The notes under the pieces: generated by a model
The model's input: only the letters and a program-made list of their open reading frames with translations
The model's database searches: none
Told to the model about the DNA's origin: nothing
In this document: one piece after another, positions 16,960 through 26,080 of the stretch
How the letters are laid out: each line of letters starts with the position of its first letter
Numbering within the stretch: position 1 is the first letter of the stretch
Assembly: GCF_900129935.1 (NCBI RefSeq)
Contig: NZ_FQXJ01000004.1
Location: 1 to 64,000, forward strand
From: Desulfosporosinus lacus DSM 15449
GTDB taxonomy: Bacteria > Bacillota > Desulfitobacteriia > Desulfitobacteriales > Desulfitobacteriaceae
Length of the DNA stretch: 64,000 nucleotides
Direction: 5' to 3'
Made by a program: the position numbers and the translations under genes

Positions 16960-17350
16960 GAGGAAGGCGCACATGAAATGTGCCTTCTCCCTAGCAACGT
17001 CCCCCTCGTACCAAGACCCAGGGCGCAGTGTCACACAAGCGCGACGTCTCTACGTAAGCAGAATAGCAAACTTCCGTTCAAGTGACCCCATATACGGGGC
17101 AGTGTACAGGGTCCCTTCTCGCCGTCCATGGCTACTGGGACACTAGACCATCCATGGCCGTCGGATGTACACTGCCGTCAGTGAGCCAAGGTCACCTCCC
17201 GCCGTCCTTGGCTCCGGTGACACTTGGCCATCCATGGCCTGCGGACGGCTCATCTGAGGAACCCCGCTCCCCAAAGCCAAGAGCTTGAAGGGTTAGTTTG
17301 CTCTGCGTCGTATGACCGAGGGCTGTGCGACACAAGTCCGGCTAAGGCAC
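16960..17350 (+). repeat. Structured repeat, family 1, copy B (smc 3' side)
   Basis: The same element as beside ffh: GGCGCACATGAAATGTGCC hairpin, GTGTCACACA / TGTGCGACAC outer arms, AGCAAACT / AGTTTGCT and CCGTTCAAG / CTTGAAGGG inner arms, and a core almost identical to copy A. It differs by an additional 80-base hairpin module inserted before that core. It ends about ten bases before the smc stop. The 100 bases between it and ftsY contain a weak TTCG-type trace but no gene. Confidence 0.85.
17098..17176 (+). repeat. Nested module inside the smc-side repeat
   Basis: An insertion bounded by 11-bp perfect inverted repeats GGCAGTGTACA / TGTACACTGCC. Inside are GTCCC / GGGAC arms and CATCCATGGCC, aligning with the neighbouring core, where the equivalent arms are GTCACC / GGTGAC. 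It is therefore a diverged duplicate of the core hairpin. Confidence 0.8.
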
Positions 17351-17355
17351 GGCAT

Positions 17356-20300
17356 CTAAGCAATCCCAACCGTCTCCTGCCGCCCATCCAGCTTAACAGA
17401 AAGCAACTTGGAAACCCCAGACTCCTCCATTGTTATCCCATACAAAACATCAGCTGATTCCATCGTTCCTTTACGGTGAGACACCACAATAAACTGAGTC
17501 GAACCCGATAATCGGTGAATATATTGGGCAAATCGCTGAACATTTGCATCGTCAAGTGAAGCTTCAATCTCATCCAAGATACAAAAAGGACTTGGCTTAA
17601 CTCTTAAGAGAGCAAACAAAATGGCAATTGCAGTTAATGCCCGTTCTCCGCCCGATAGAAGGGACAGGAGCTGTGGTCTTTTACCTGGAGGTTGAGCTAT
17701 AATCTCAACGCCCGTTTCCAGTATAAGTTCCGGATCGACTAATTGAAGCTCAGCATGTCCGCCATCAAAAAGTTCTTTGAACACTTCTTGGAAAGCCTTA
17801 TTCACAGCATTAAAACTTTCAATAAATCGTTCACTCATCGTCTTATCAAGTTCCGATATCAATTGACGCAAAGTCTGGTTAGCTTCCACCAAATCATTTT
17901 GCTGGGCTAGCATAAATTCTCGTCGTTTAAGGATTTTAGGATATTCTTCAATAGCTGCTTGGTTAATAGGCCCTAATTCCTCAATTTGCCGTTTAATATC
18001 TTGAACTCTTTTCCACAGAACGGCCCTTTCTTCCTCGGTCTGATAAAGCATCCCCTCTTCCCAAGTCAGGGAGAATTCTTCAGCTAACCGATTTAACCCA
18101 GCCTCGCATTCCGTTTCCCAACGAACAACACGTATTTCATGAGCGTGAAGACGCTGTTCAAATGTATGCGCCCCCTGGCGCAAGGTATTTATCTCCTGCT
18201 CGAATTCAACGACTCGGCCAGATAACCCTTCTCGAGACTGTCTGGATTGCATCAGGTCATACTGCTGCCCTTCTTGGACTTTGGCATGGTCCACAAGCTG
18301 TCGGCTCAACGACTCTAATTCCTCTTCAACGTTCCGACGGTTTTGCTCAATACTAACCTTCTTCCGCTTCTTCTCAGTAAGATTTAATTCGCTTTCACGA
18401 ATCCCTTTACGCTCTTGCACTAGTTGGTCCATGCATTGAGTTAATTCTTGCTCCCACTTAGCAAGTTGGATCTTATCCTGGGTTAGTTTTTCTACGTAGC
18501 TTTCTATCTCTTCAGCCACAGTTTTAGCTTCAGACTCTCTAAGATTAAACTCCTCACGCAAATGAACCGAGGTCTTTTCCGCGGCTTCCATACGTTCCGT
18601 TAAACTAGCTAAGCGGATAAGAAGTTCGTTCTTTTGCTCTGCAGTTTCCCCATGCCGCAAACTTAAACCCAATAAATCTCCTGCCAACCTTCGAATCTGA
18701 CTTAGCACATTTTCATGCAACGCCCTAAGCTTAACCTGCAGTTCTCGCTCATTGCGCAGTTTCAAGCCTGTTATCTCAATGTTTTCTTGAAGTTCCCTTT
18801 GTCGTTTATCATTTGCTAAGCATTCCTGTTCCTTTTGGGCTAAGTCTTTTTCCAATTTTGCTAAGCCGACACGAAGAGTCTCGATTTCACGAGACCTTGC
18901 GAGTAGATTTCCACCTTTACGCTGAATACTTCCGCCACTAATAGAGCCACCCGGATAAACTTGGTCTCCCTCCAAAGTCACAATCCGCAACTTATATCCA
19001 GACGCTCTCGCAATCCGAGTTGCCGCCTCCATATCGGTAACAACCACAATACGGCCCAGAAGGAACTCCATCGCGGGTCGATATGACTTAGTATAGGTAA
19101 CCAGGTCTACGGCAAGTCCGATATATCCGCTGTCCCTCTCCACCGCTTGGTTCACAGACATCCGGTATCCTTGAATAACATCGAGAGGAAGGAAGGTTAC
19201 CCGTCCTAATTGATGCATCTTCAAATAAGCAATGGCCTTTTTGGCCGACTGTTCATCCTCAGCAATCACATTCTGCATCCCTGCTCCTAATGCGGTTTCC
19301 ACAGCGAGCTCATATTTTTCTTCCACCGTGATCAAATCAACGACCGTTCCACAGAGGCCTAGACAATCTTTAACTCCTTTTTTCTTGGCTAGCATTACCT
19401 CTCGAACTCCACGTTGATAGCCTTCTAAGGAATCTTCTAAAGATTGCAACGCATGCAAGCGTGCTCTAGATTGATCTGTAAGCGTCTTTTGTTTCTGGAG
19501 TGCCAATCCTTTTTCTTGACGTAGGGCTTTGAGCTTATCTAACTCCAACTTTAGCTTCGACTCTTCTTTTTCAGTAACTTGAGCTTGTCCCACTAGCTGA
19601 AGTAATTCATTTTCCTGGCTATTTCCAGTTTCAACCAAGGACTTATGTTCTTTATCTTTTATCTCTTGCTCTTGTTCTATTTGAAGAACTTGCTGTTCAA
19701 GCGAGGCAAGAGTATGACGCGTACCTGTCAATTCATTCGACCAATTGGCTTGCTCTGTCAGTGCTTGGAAAAGGTCGGTTTTTAACCGCTCAATATCCTT
19801 CGCTAATGTATTCTCTCTTATCTCAGCCAGCCTCTGTTCTTGGGCATTTACTTTCATCTGAGATTCTTCAACAGTATGCTTTAAAACCGCTTGTTTTGCG
19901 ACAAGAGTTTTGATCCTCTCCTGCAAATGGCTGATTTTCCCCTCATCCCCGAGGATCTCTTGGGTTAAACTTGCTGTTTGCTCGTCAAAATAATTAAAGC
20001 GCTCTTGACGAAGATTTTGGTCGTGTTTCAAGGAATTCAAAGCCTGTTCGGCTTGGAAAACCCTTTCTTGTTTCTGCTGTATCTCATCATCTATTTGTTG
20101 CAGTTCATCCTTTAGCTTTAGATTCTGAGTTTCCTTAAGCCCTAAGCTAGCTTGAGTTTCCATGACACTTGCTTGCAGAATTTCTAAATCCTGCGCAGCT
20201 TTTGACAACTTTTGCTTAACCTCTGAGATGTCTAGCACAACCGCCTGAATTTCTATGCGCTTTTGCTCATTCGAAAGAGCAAGGCTCTGTTCGGCCACTT

Positions 20301-20952
20301 GGGCTTGGGCAGCCAGAGGAGTCAGTTGCCCCTCAATTTCTTGTATAATATCGTCAATGCGTTGGAGATTCAGCGTCGTAGCATCCAAGCGCTTTAAAGC
20401 CTCGCGCTTTCTGGAGCGATACTTCGTAATCCCCGCTGCCTCTTCGATTAGTGATCGGCGTTCTTCTGATTTCAGGGTTAAAATTTCCTCAACCCGCCCC
20501 TGCCCAATGATCGAAAATCCTTCTTTACCGGCTCCCGTATCCATAAATAATTCTTGAATATCTCTTAGTCGGCAAGCTGCTTTATTGATGAGATATTGTC
20601 CATCCCCATCACGATAGACTCTTCGGGTAATGGTGACTTCCCGAAAGTCCAACGGAAATATTCCGGTGGTATTATCAAAAATTAGGGAAACTTCAGCCAT
20701 TCCAACAGGGCGACGCTGCGTACTTCCAGAAAAAATAATGTCCTCCATTTTGGACCCTCGCAAGCTTTTGGCGCTTTGTTCTCCCAAAACCCAACGAACC
20801 GCATCAGCGACATTACTTTTTCCACTCCCATTTGGGCCTACAATGACGCTTAATCCCTGACCTAGCTCTAACTTAACAGAATCAGCGAACGACTTAAATC
20901 CCTGAATATGAATCCCCTTCAAGAAAACCGGGAAATCCTCAGGTTTTGTCAT
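17356..20952 (-). CDS. smc: Chromosome segregation protein SMC
   Basis: The ATPase core of bacterial condensin, which compacts and segregates chromosomes with ScpA and ScpB. The 1198-residue protein has the head Walker A GPNGSGKSNVADAVRW near residue 40, two long coiled coils separated by a hinge at roughly residues 510-670, and the C-terminal signature LSGGERALTAIAILFAL with Walker B FCILDEIEASLDD. I chose the ATG with GGGGGAG seven bases upstream; a GTG three codons earlier is too close to that site. The start overlaps the end of rnc by 14 bases. Confidence 0.96.
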   Translation of the reverse strand: MTKPEDFPVFLKGIHIQGFKSFADSVKLELGQGLSVIVGPNGSGKSNVADAVRWVLGEQSAKSLRGSKMEDIIFSGSTQRRPVGMAEVSLIFDNTTGIFPLDFREVTITRRVYRDGDGQYLINKAACRLRDIQELFMDTGAGKEGFSIIGQGRVEEILTLKSEERRSLIEEAAGITKYRSRKREALKRLDATTLNLQRIDDIIQEIEGQLTPLAAQAQVAEQSLALSNEQKRIEIQAVVLDISEVKQKLSKAAQDLEILQASVMETQASLGLKETQNLKLKDELQQIDDEIQQKQERVFQAEQALNSLKHDQNLRQERFNYFDEQTASLTQEILGDEGKISHLQERIKTLVAKQAVLKHTVEESQMKVNAQEQRLAEIRENTLAKDIERLKTDLFQALTEQANWSNELTGTRHTLASLEQQVLQIEQEQEIKDKEHKSLVETGNSQENELLQLVGQAQVTEKEESKLKLELDKLKALRQEKGLALQKQKTLTDQSRARLHALQSLEDSLEGYQRGVREVMLAKKKGVKDCLGLCGTVVDLITVEEKYELAVETALGAGMQNVIAEDEQSAKKAIAYLKMHQLGRVTFLPLDVIQGYRMSVNQAVERDSGYIGLAVDLVTYTKSYRPAMEFLLGRIVVVTDMEAATRIARASGYKLRIVTLEGDQVYPGGSISGGSIQRKGGNLLARSREIETLRVGLAKLEKDLAQKEQECLANDKRQRELQENIEITGLKLRNERELQVKLRALHENVLSQIRRLAGDLLGLSLRHGETAEQKNELLIRLASLTERMEAAEKTSVHLREEFNLRESEAKTVAEEIESYVEKLTQDKIQLAKWEQELTQCMDQLVQERKGIRESELNLTEKKRKKVSIEQNRRNVEEELESLSRQLVDHAKVQEGQQYDLMQSRQSREGLSGRVVEFEQEINTLRQGAHTFEQRLHAHEIRVVRWETECEAGLNRLAEEFSLTWEEGMLYQTEEERAVLWKRVQDIKRQIEELGPINQAAIEEYPKILKRREFMLAQQNDLVEANQTLRQLISELDKTMSERFIESFNAVNKAFQEVFKELFDGGHAELQLVDPELILETGVEIIAQPPGKRPQLLSLLSGGERALTAIAILFALLRVKPSPFCILDEIEASLDDANVQRFAQYIHRLSGSTQFIVVSHRKGTMESADVLYGITMEESGVSKLLSVKLDGRQETVGIA

Positions 20953-21730
20953 CGTTCTCACTCCCCCAACGATCTAGGACTTGTTTGGCAGCATGTTGTT
21001 CAGCTTCTTTTTTTGTCCTGCCCATTCCTTTCCCCTTCAGGTCCCCTTCGATAAAGACTCCGGCAGTAAAGCATTTATTGTGATCAGGGCCTTCTTCCAA
21101 AAGGATCTGATAGCTTACCTCTTTTTCTTCCCGTTGTGCTTTTTCCTGTAACACCGTTTTGTAATCCCCATAATTTCCTTTAGCCACTTCATCAATCGAA
21201 GGCTTAAGCAATTCTAAAATTACTCTTCTGGCTTCTTGAAATCCATATTGCAGATAAATCGCTCCGATAACCGCTTCCCAAGCATCTGCCAAAATAGAGG
21301 GCCTCTCGCGACCTCCTGAGACCAGCTCACCCTTACCTAATAACAATTCTTGCCCTAGCTCAATCTCATGGGCCTTACGGGCTAATGTTGTCTCATTGAC
21401 AACAGCCGCGCGCATCTTAGTAAGTTCTCCTTCTGGTCGGTCCGGGTAACTTAAGTAGAGGTATTCTGCAACGACAAAATCTAAAATCGCATCTCCCAAA
21501 AACTCGAGCCTTTGATTATTTTCTTTGCCAAACTGTGGATTTTCAAAGACATATGAGGGATGGGTTAACGCTGTTGTAAACAGCCGATTCGGCGGAATCC
21601 CCAATTCCAATCGTTTAGCCAGCTTAACTCCAGGTTCAAGTTTTAGAGAAGTCAAGGCGTACTTTTTTCGCCCTGACCTCCCTCCTGTTTTCTTGGAGTT
21701 CTCAGTAATGTTAGACTTTTTTTCGACCAT
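20939..21730 (-). CDS. rnc: Ribonuclease III
   Basis: RNase III cuts double-stranded RNA in rRNA and mRNA maturation. The catalytic signature NQRLEFLGDAILDFVVAEYL is near residue 70 and the second acidic site is in ADAWEAVIGAIYLQYG. A C-terminal double-stranded RNA-binding domain contains GMGRTKKEAEQHAAKQVLDRW. The 263-residue length includes a basic N-terminal extension of about 30 residues. It is followed by smc and preceded four bases away by fabF. Confidence 0.96.
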   Translation of the reverse strand: MVEKKSNITENSKKTGGRSGRKKYALTSLKLEPGVKLAKRLELGIPPNRLFTTALTHPSYVFENPQFGKENNQRLEFLGDAILDFVVAEYLYLSYPDRPEGELTKMRAAVVNETTLARKAHEIELGQELLLGKGELVSGGRERPSILADAWEAVIGAIYLQYGFQEARRVILELLKPSIDEVAKGNYGDYKTVLQEKAQREEKEVSYQILLEEGPDHNKCFTAGVFIEGDLKGKGMGRTKKEAEQHAAKQVLDRWGSENDDKT

Positions 21731-21733
21731 AGC

Positions 21734-22984
21734 TTAGATCTCCTTGTCTTTAGGCAATTTCTTCAAGACAATAGTGGCATTATGACCACCAAAACCTAAC
21801 GAATTGGACATCGCTACATTTACGTCTTGCTTGCGAGAGGTATTTGGCACATAGTCCAGATCGCATTCTGAGTCTGGCTCTCCATAGTTGATAGTGGGCG
21901 GAATGACTCCCCGTTCTATGGCCAGCGCACAAATAACTGCCTCGATCGCTCCGGCAGCTCCCATTAAGTGACCGGTCATAGATTTGGTCGAACTGACAGC
22001 TAACTTTGGCGCGTAATCTCCAAAGAGACTTTTAATGGCAACGGTTTCTGTCACATCATTAGGCCCGGTGCCTGTTCCGTGCGCATTGATATAATTAACC
22101 TCTTCAGTACTTGCCCCTGCATCCTTTAAGGCAAGACGCATCGAACGAATAGCTCCTGCACCGCCAGGGACGGGAGTCGTAATATGGTAAGCATCCGAAG
22201 TGCTCCCATAGCCGGCTAATTCGGAGTATATGTGTGCACCGCGGGCCTTGGCATGTTCTGATGACTCCAGCACCAATACCCCTGCACCTTCTCCCATGAC
22301 AAATCCGCTCCGACGTTTATCGAAAGGACGGCAGGCTTGCTCAAACAGCTCATTTTCGGTTGACATTGCCTTCATTGAGCAAAAACCGGCAAACGCCAGC
22401 TTAGTGATAGGGGCCTCGGTCCCTCCACAGAGTACGACATCAGCTTCTCCGCGTTGAATCAATCTTAGAGCTTCTCCAATGGCATTAGTTGCTGAAGCAC
22501 AGGCAGTAACAATCGTCATACTGGAACCTTGCAAACCAAACTCAATGGATATATGCCCTGCCGCCATGTTACTAATCAGCATCGGAACAAAGAATGGGCT
22601 TACCCGACTGCTCCCTTTGCTCATCAGCACCTCTTTTTGATCCTCAAACGATGTCACACCGCCAATTCCACACCCCATAACAGTTCCAATTCGTTCTTTG
22701 TCCTCGTTCTCTAAATCCAGCTTAGCATCTTGAACCGCCATTTTAGCTGCTGCGATAGCAAATTGGGCAAAGCGATCCATGTGGCGACTCTCTTTTTTGC
22801 TAACCCAATCCGTTGGTTCGAAGTCTTTAACCTCTGCAGCAACCTTCGTAGGCAAATCTGTCGTATCAAAACGTGTCAACTGACCAATTCCGGACTTTCC
22901 CTCCATTAGGTTATTCCAGAATTCATCCAGACTGTTTCCCAAGGGAGAGATTACGCCCATCCCCGTAATAACTGCACGATGCAC
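21734..22984 (-). CDS. fabF: 3-Oxoacyl-ACP synthase II (KAS II)
   Basis: FabF elongates acyl-ACP with malonyl-ACP in type II fatty acid synthesis. The catalytic cysteine is in VTACASATNAIGEAL, and the two histidines are in NAHGTGTGPNDVTE and SLGFGGHNATIVL. The 416-residue length is standard. Translation starts at GTG behind AAGGAGG. It lies two bases after the FabK-like gene, outside the main fab operon because a terminator follows acpP. Confidence 0.96.
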   Translation of the reverse strand: MHRAVITGMGVISPLGNSLDEFWNNLMEGKSGIGQLTRFDTTDLPTKVAAEVKDFEPTDWVSKKESRHMDRFAQFAIAAAKMAVQDAKLDLENEDKERIGTVMGCGIGGVTSFEDQKEVLMSKGSSRVSPFFVPMLISNMAAGHISIEFGLQGSSMTIVTACASATNAIGEALRLIQRGEADVVLCGGTEAPITKLAFAGFCSMKAMSTENELFEQACRPFDKRRSGFVMGEGAGVLVLESSEHAKARGAHIYSELAGYGSTSDAYHITTPVPGGAGAIRSMRLALKDAGASTEEVNYINAHGTGTGPNDVTETVAIKSLFGDYAPKLAVSSTKSMTGHLMGAAGAIEAVICALAIERGVIPPTINYGEPDSECDLDYVPNTSRKQDVNVAMSNSLGFGGHNATIVLKKLPKDKEI

Positions 22985-22986
22985 AC

Positions 22987-23940
22987 CTATTCCTCCTTAA
23001 CGCTGAGTATTTCTTTTTTTATATCTTCAAAAATCTCATGAACTGACAAGACTTCATTAATCTTATGAACTTTAGCCCCTGAAAAGATAAGGCCCTCCCG
23101 TACATCTCCCTCTTGAGCCTTTATTAATCGACTCATAATACAAAAGTTACCTTCACAGCTTTTGAGACAACCCTTACATTCGGTCGGAGTAACGTCAACA
23201 TCTTCATCAAGCGCCAAGGTAAACGGGTTTCTGATTCCCCGCCCTGGCAGCCCAACTGGGCTATGAATAAACACGATATCCTCTTCTTTAGCCTTTAACA
23301 TCGCCGTTTTCCAAGCAACCGCCGCGCCACTCTCTTCACTGAGTGCAAACCGTGTTCCCATTTGCACCCCAGCTGCGCCTGACTTTAACATCTCTGCTAC
23401 GCCTTTTCCATCAACAACGCCACCTGCGCCAATAACTGGAATACTGACTGCTTCAATGACTTCGGGAAGAATTTCATGTATGGAACGATCCGTCCCTAAA
23501 TGTCCTCCGGCCTCCACTCCTTCAACGATCACAGCAGCTGCCCCCAGTTTCTGTGATAACTTAGCAAGTTTTGCGGAGGACACAATTGGTACAACTGGAA
23601 TACCTTTTTCTTTGCCCCAAGTAAACATGTCCCGTGAAAAACCTGCACCCGATACTAAAAGATCAATTTTTTCTTCAAAAGCAGCTTGGACTAATTGGGC
23701 AAATTCACGGACAGCAAACATAATGTTCACTCCGATAATTCCTTTAGTCCGTTTCCTTGCTTCACGAATTTCCGCTTTAAGCTCCTCTACAGACAGACCG
23801 CTGCCTGCAATAATTCCGATTCCGCCCTCTTCCGCCACCGCTGCAGCGAGAGGTGCCATAGATATTCTTACGGCCATTCCTCCTTGAATAACAGGAATCC
23901 TAGCCACTAAATTGCCAATACAAAGGTCGGGTATTTTCAC
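22987..23940 (-). CDS. FMN-dependent NMO/FabK-family oxidoreductase with cysteine cluster
   Basis: A 317-residue TIM-barrel flavoprotein of the nitronate monooxygenase / enoyl-ACP reductase II family. It shows IPVIQGGMAVRIS, the GIGIIAGSG loop, EGVEAGGHLG, GAGGVVDGKGVA and AGVQMGTRF, which form the FMN-phosphate site. Unlike the fabK gene in the main operon, it has a cysteine-rich segment CKGCLKSCEGNFC at about residue 262. Position directly before fabF suggests a role with fatty acid synthesis, possibly as a second enoyl reductase, but nitronate oxidation or another flavin reaction is possible. Confidence 0.8.
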   Translation of the reverse strand: MKIPDLCIGNLVARIPVIQGGMAVRISMAPLAAAVAEEGGIGIIAGSGLSVEELKAEIREARKRTKGIIGVNIMFAVREFAQLVQAAFEEKIDLLVSGAGFSRDMFTWGKEKGIPVVPIVSSAKLAKLSQKLGAAAVIVEGVEAGGHLGTDRSIHEILPEVIEAVSIPVIGAGGVVDGKGVAEMLKSGAAGVQMGTRFALSEESGAAVAWKTAMLKAKEEDIVFIHSPVGLPGRGIRNPFTLALDEDVDVTPTECKGCLKSCEGNFCIMSRLIKAQEGDVREGLIFSGAKVHKINEVLSVHEIFEDIKKEILSVKEE

Positions 23941-24082
23941 AATCTTTCCCCCTATTCAGAGTTCTGCCCCTTTTCAATTCTTACGAGTAACGAAGTTTCT
24001 ACGCATCTATTTGAACACCCTTTATCGTGGTTAAACCAATTTTCTTGGCTAAATTTCCATGATAAAGGAGAAAGAAAATCTC

Positions 24083-24115
24083 TTAAAAGAAAGTCCCGCA
24101 TTGAATACGGGACCT
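24083..24115 (-). terminator. Rho-independent terminator after acpP
   Basis: Minus strand: GTCCCG / CGGGAC with a nine-base loop followed by TTTCTTTT. It ends the fapR-acpP operon. A longer imperfect hairpin (CCTTTATC / GATAAAGG with inner TTAGCCAA / TTGGTTTA) follows 10-60 bases further on, before the next gene. Confidence 0.8.
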
Positions 24116-24123
24116 TTTTGTGT

Positions 24124-24351
24124 TTATTTGTTTTCCGTGATGTAGTTTACTGCATCTCCAACCGTTCGAATTTTTTCGGCTTCCTCATCCGGAATATCCA
24201 AGTCGAATGCCTCTTCTAGAGCCATAATCAATTCAACGATGTCTAAAGAATCTGCATTTAGCTCTTCAAAGGAGGTCTCCTGGGTAATAGTGCCTTCATC
24301 TACCCCAAGTTGCTCGACGACGATGGCTTTCACTTTATCGAAAACTCCCAT
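24124..24351 (-). CDS. acpP: Acyl carrier protein
   Basis: The 75-residue carrier of growing acyl chains. The serine that receives 4'-phosphopantetheine is in [18 protein letters not shown], and the acidic helix II and the [19 protein letters not shown] ending are typical. It is the last gene of the fab operon, 44 bases after fabG. Confidence 0.97.
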   Translation of the reverse strand: MGVFDKVKAIVVEQLGVDEGTITQETSFEELNADSLDIVELIMALEEAFDLDIPDEEAEKIRTVGDAVNYITENK

Positions 24352-24395
24352 GCTGCTTCTTCACCTCCTCTCAAAAAATTAATTATTAAGAACCT

Positions 24396-25139
24396 TTACA
24401 TTTCCATACCCCCATCAACACTCAAGGTCTGTCCAGTCATATAGGAGGCCTCTGGGGACACAAGGAACCGCACTACGCAGGCGACATCTTCAGGGCGCCC
24501 TATACGACCGAGTGGAATTCCTCGTAAAATGTCAGTTTGCATTCCATCTGGTAATGTCCCCGTCATATCCGTTAAAATATACCCCGGTGCAACCGCATTA
24601 ACTCGAATTCCACGAGAGGCAAATTCCTTAGCAACAGACTTCGTAAAACCGATAATTCCGGCTTTAGCCGCCGCATAATTGGCTTGCCCTGCATTTCCCG
24701 AAAGACCTACTACCGAAGAAATATTAACAATAACCCCTGACCGTTGCTTAAGCATTCCTTTGCTTACCGCCTTGGTACAGAGAAAAACTCCTTTTAGATT
24801 GGTCGCCATAACTACATCCCAATCTGCTTCTTTCATGCGAAGGAGGAGTGTATCACGGGTAATCCCAGCATTGTTAACAAGAATATCAATCTTACCGAAT
24901 TGCTCTAAGGTTGTTCCTATCAAGCGGTCTACATCAGCCTGTTGGCTCACATCCGCCTGTACAGCCACAGCTTCTCCGCCAGCAGCACGGATCAACTCGA
25001 CAGTTTCCTCGGCTTTATCAGAACGGCCAGCATAATTGACAACCACTTTTACACCCGCAGTTGCCAGTTCCAAGGCGATGGCCCGCCCAATTCCTCGTCC
25101 GCTCCCAGTGACAATGGCCACGCTGTCTTTCAGCATCAT
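24396..25139 (-). CDS. fabG: 3-Oxoacyl-ACP reductase
   Basis: An NADPH-dependent short-chain dehydrogenase that reduces 3-oxoacyl-ACP. Visible are the nucleotide-binding VTGSGRGIGRAIALELA, NNAG motif (LVNNAGITRDTLLL), catalytic Ser in VNISSVVGL and the YxxxK pair in QANYAAAKAGIIGFTK. The 247-residue length is standard. Two adjacent ATG codons are possible starts. It follows fabD by one base. Confidence 0.96.
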   Translation of the reverse strand: MMLKDSVAIVTGSGRGIGRAIALELATAGVKVVVNYAGRSDKAEETVELIRAAGGEAVAVQADVSQQADVDRLIGTTLEQFGKIDILVNNAGITRDTLLLRMKEADWDVVMATNLKGVFLCTKAVSKGMLKQRSGVIVNISSVVGLSGNAGQANYAAAKAGIIGFTKSVAKEFASRGIRVNAVAPGYILTDMTGTLPDGMQTDILRGIPLGRIGRPEDVACVVRFLVSPEASYMTGQTLSVDGGMEM

Positions 25140-25140
25140 T

Positions 25141-26079
25141 TTAACGACTCTCCTTCAAATATGCAAGTGACATTTCCAGGGACGCCTTATCTTCTACGCG
25201 GAGGAGATGGGTATCAGGGGCAATCTTCTTAACTAAACCGGTTAAGACTTTCCCTGGCCCGCACTCTATGAAGGTATCGACTCCCAGTTCAAGAAGATGG
25301 CGGACAGATTGTTCCCATAAAACAGCACCACTGACCTGCTCGACTAGTGTTTTAACCGTTCGTTCCAGAGAGATAACCTCTTGACCATCAACATTCGCAA
25401 TGACAGGACAACGTGGGGTTTGCCAAGCTGATCCCTCTAAAACCAAGCGCAGTTCTTCTCCCATTTTCTCCATCAGACGAGAGTGAAACGGCCCACTCAC
25501 GTTGAGAGGTATAGCACGTTTGGCCCCTAAATTTTTCGCCACCTCTATGGCGTAAGCTACTGCAGCTTTCTCTCCAGAAATAACCACTTGTCCTGGACAG
25601 TTATAGTTGGCAGGGGCTACTACCCCCTGCTCAGATGCCTTAAGACAGGCTTCCTCTACTTTATCAGTTGACAGTCCCAGGATAGCAGCCATCCCTCCCT
25701 CACCGTTCGGAACCGCTCCTTGCATAAGCTCACCCCGTGATCTTACCACGCGTAAAGCCTCTGCAAAATCCAGACTGCCAGCAGCGACATGCGCTGAGTA
25801 CTCACCCAGGCTGTGTCCAGCAACATAGTCTGCTTCAATTCCTGCATCTCGAAGTTGCTGCCAAGCCACCACGCTTACGAGCAATATTGCCGGTTGGGTA
25901 TTTACCGTCTTTTGAAGTTCCTCTTCCGGACCCGCTTCTATCATCGAGATGAATTTACTACCTAAAATTTCACGCGCTGTCTCCAGAGCCTTCTCTCCAC
26001 TTGGAGTCTGGAAAAGTTCTCTACCCATTCCGACATATTGAGATCCTTGTCCAGGAAAGACAAAGGCAAGTTTACTCAA
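25141..26079 (-). CDS. fabD: Malonyl-CoA:ACP transacylase
   Basis: FabD loads malonate from CoA onto ACP. The catalytic serine is in VAGHSLGEYSAHVAAG, the N-terminal FVFPGQGSQYVGMGREL is the family signature and the second histidine is in SGPFHSRLM. The open frame runs upstream for 32 codons inside fabK; I choose a TTG start (SKLAFVFPGQGSQ) with GGAGG nearby, giving 312 residues and one base from the fabK stop. Confidence 0.93.
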   Translation of the reverse strand: MSKLAFVFPGQGSQYVGMGRELFQTPSGEKALETAREILGSKFISMIEAGPEEELQKTVNTQPAILLVSVVAWQQLRDAGIEADYVAGHSLGEYSAHVAAGSLDFAEALRVVRSRGELMQGAVPNGEGGMAAILGLSTDKVEEACLKASEQGVVAPANYNCPGQVVISGEKAAVAYAIEVAKNLGAKRAIPLNVSGPFHSRLMEKMGEELRLVLEGSAWQTPRCPVIANVDGQEVISLERTVKTLVEQVSGAVLWEQSVRHLLELGVDTFIECGPGKVLTGLVKKIAPDTHLLRVEDKASLEMSLAYLKESR

Positions 26080-26080
26080 A

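Noticed and set aside
23456-23887. 143-codon open frame opposite the FabK-like gene
   Set aside because: It is antisense to a well-conserved flavoprotein gene and has no ribosome binding site or recognisable domain.
24015-24080. Riboswitch or T-box before the FabK-like/fabF unit
   Set aside because: There is a long imperfect hairpin but no motif of a known riboswitch or T-box that I can recognise.
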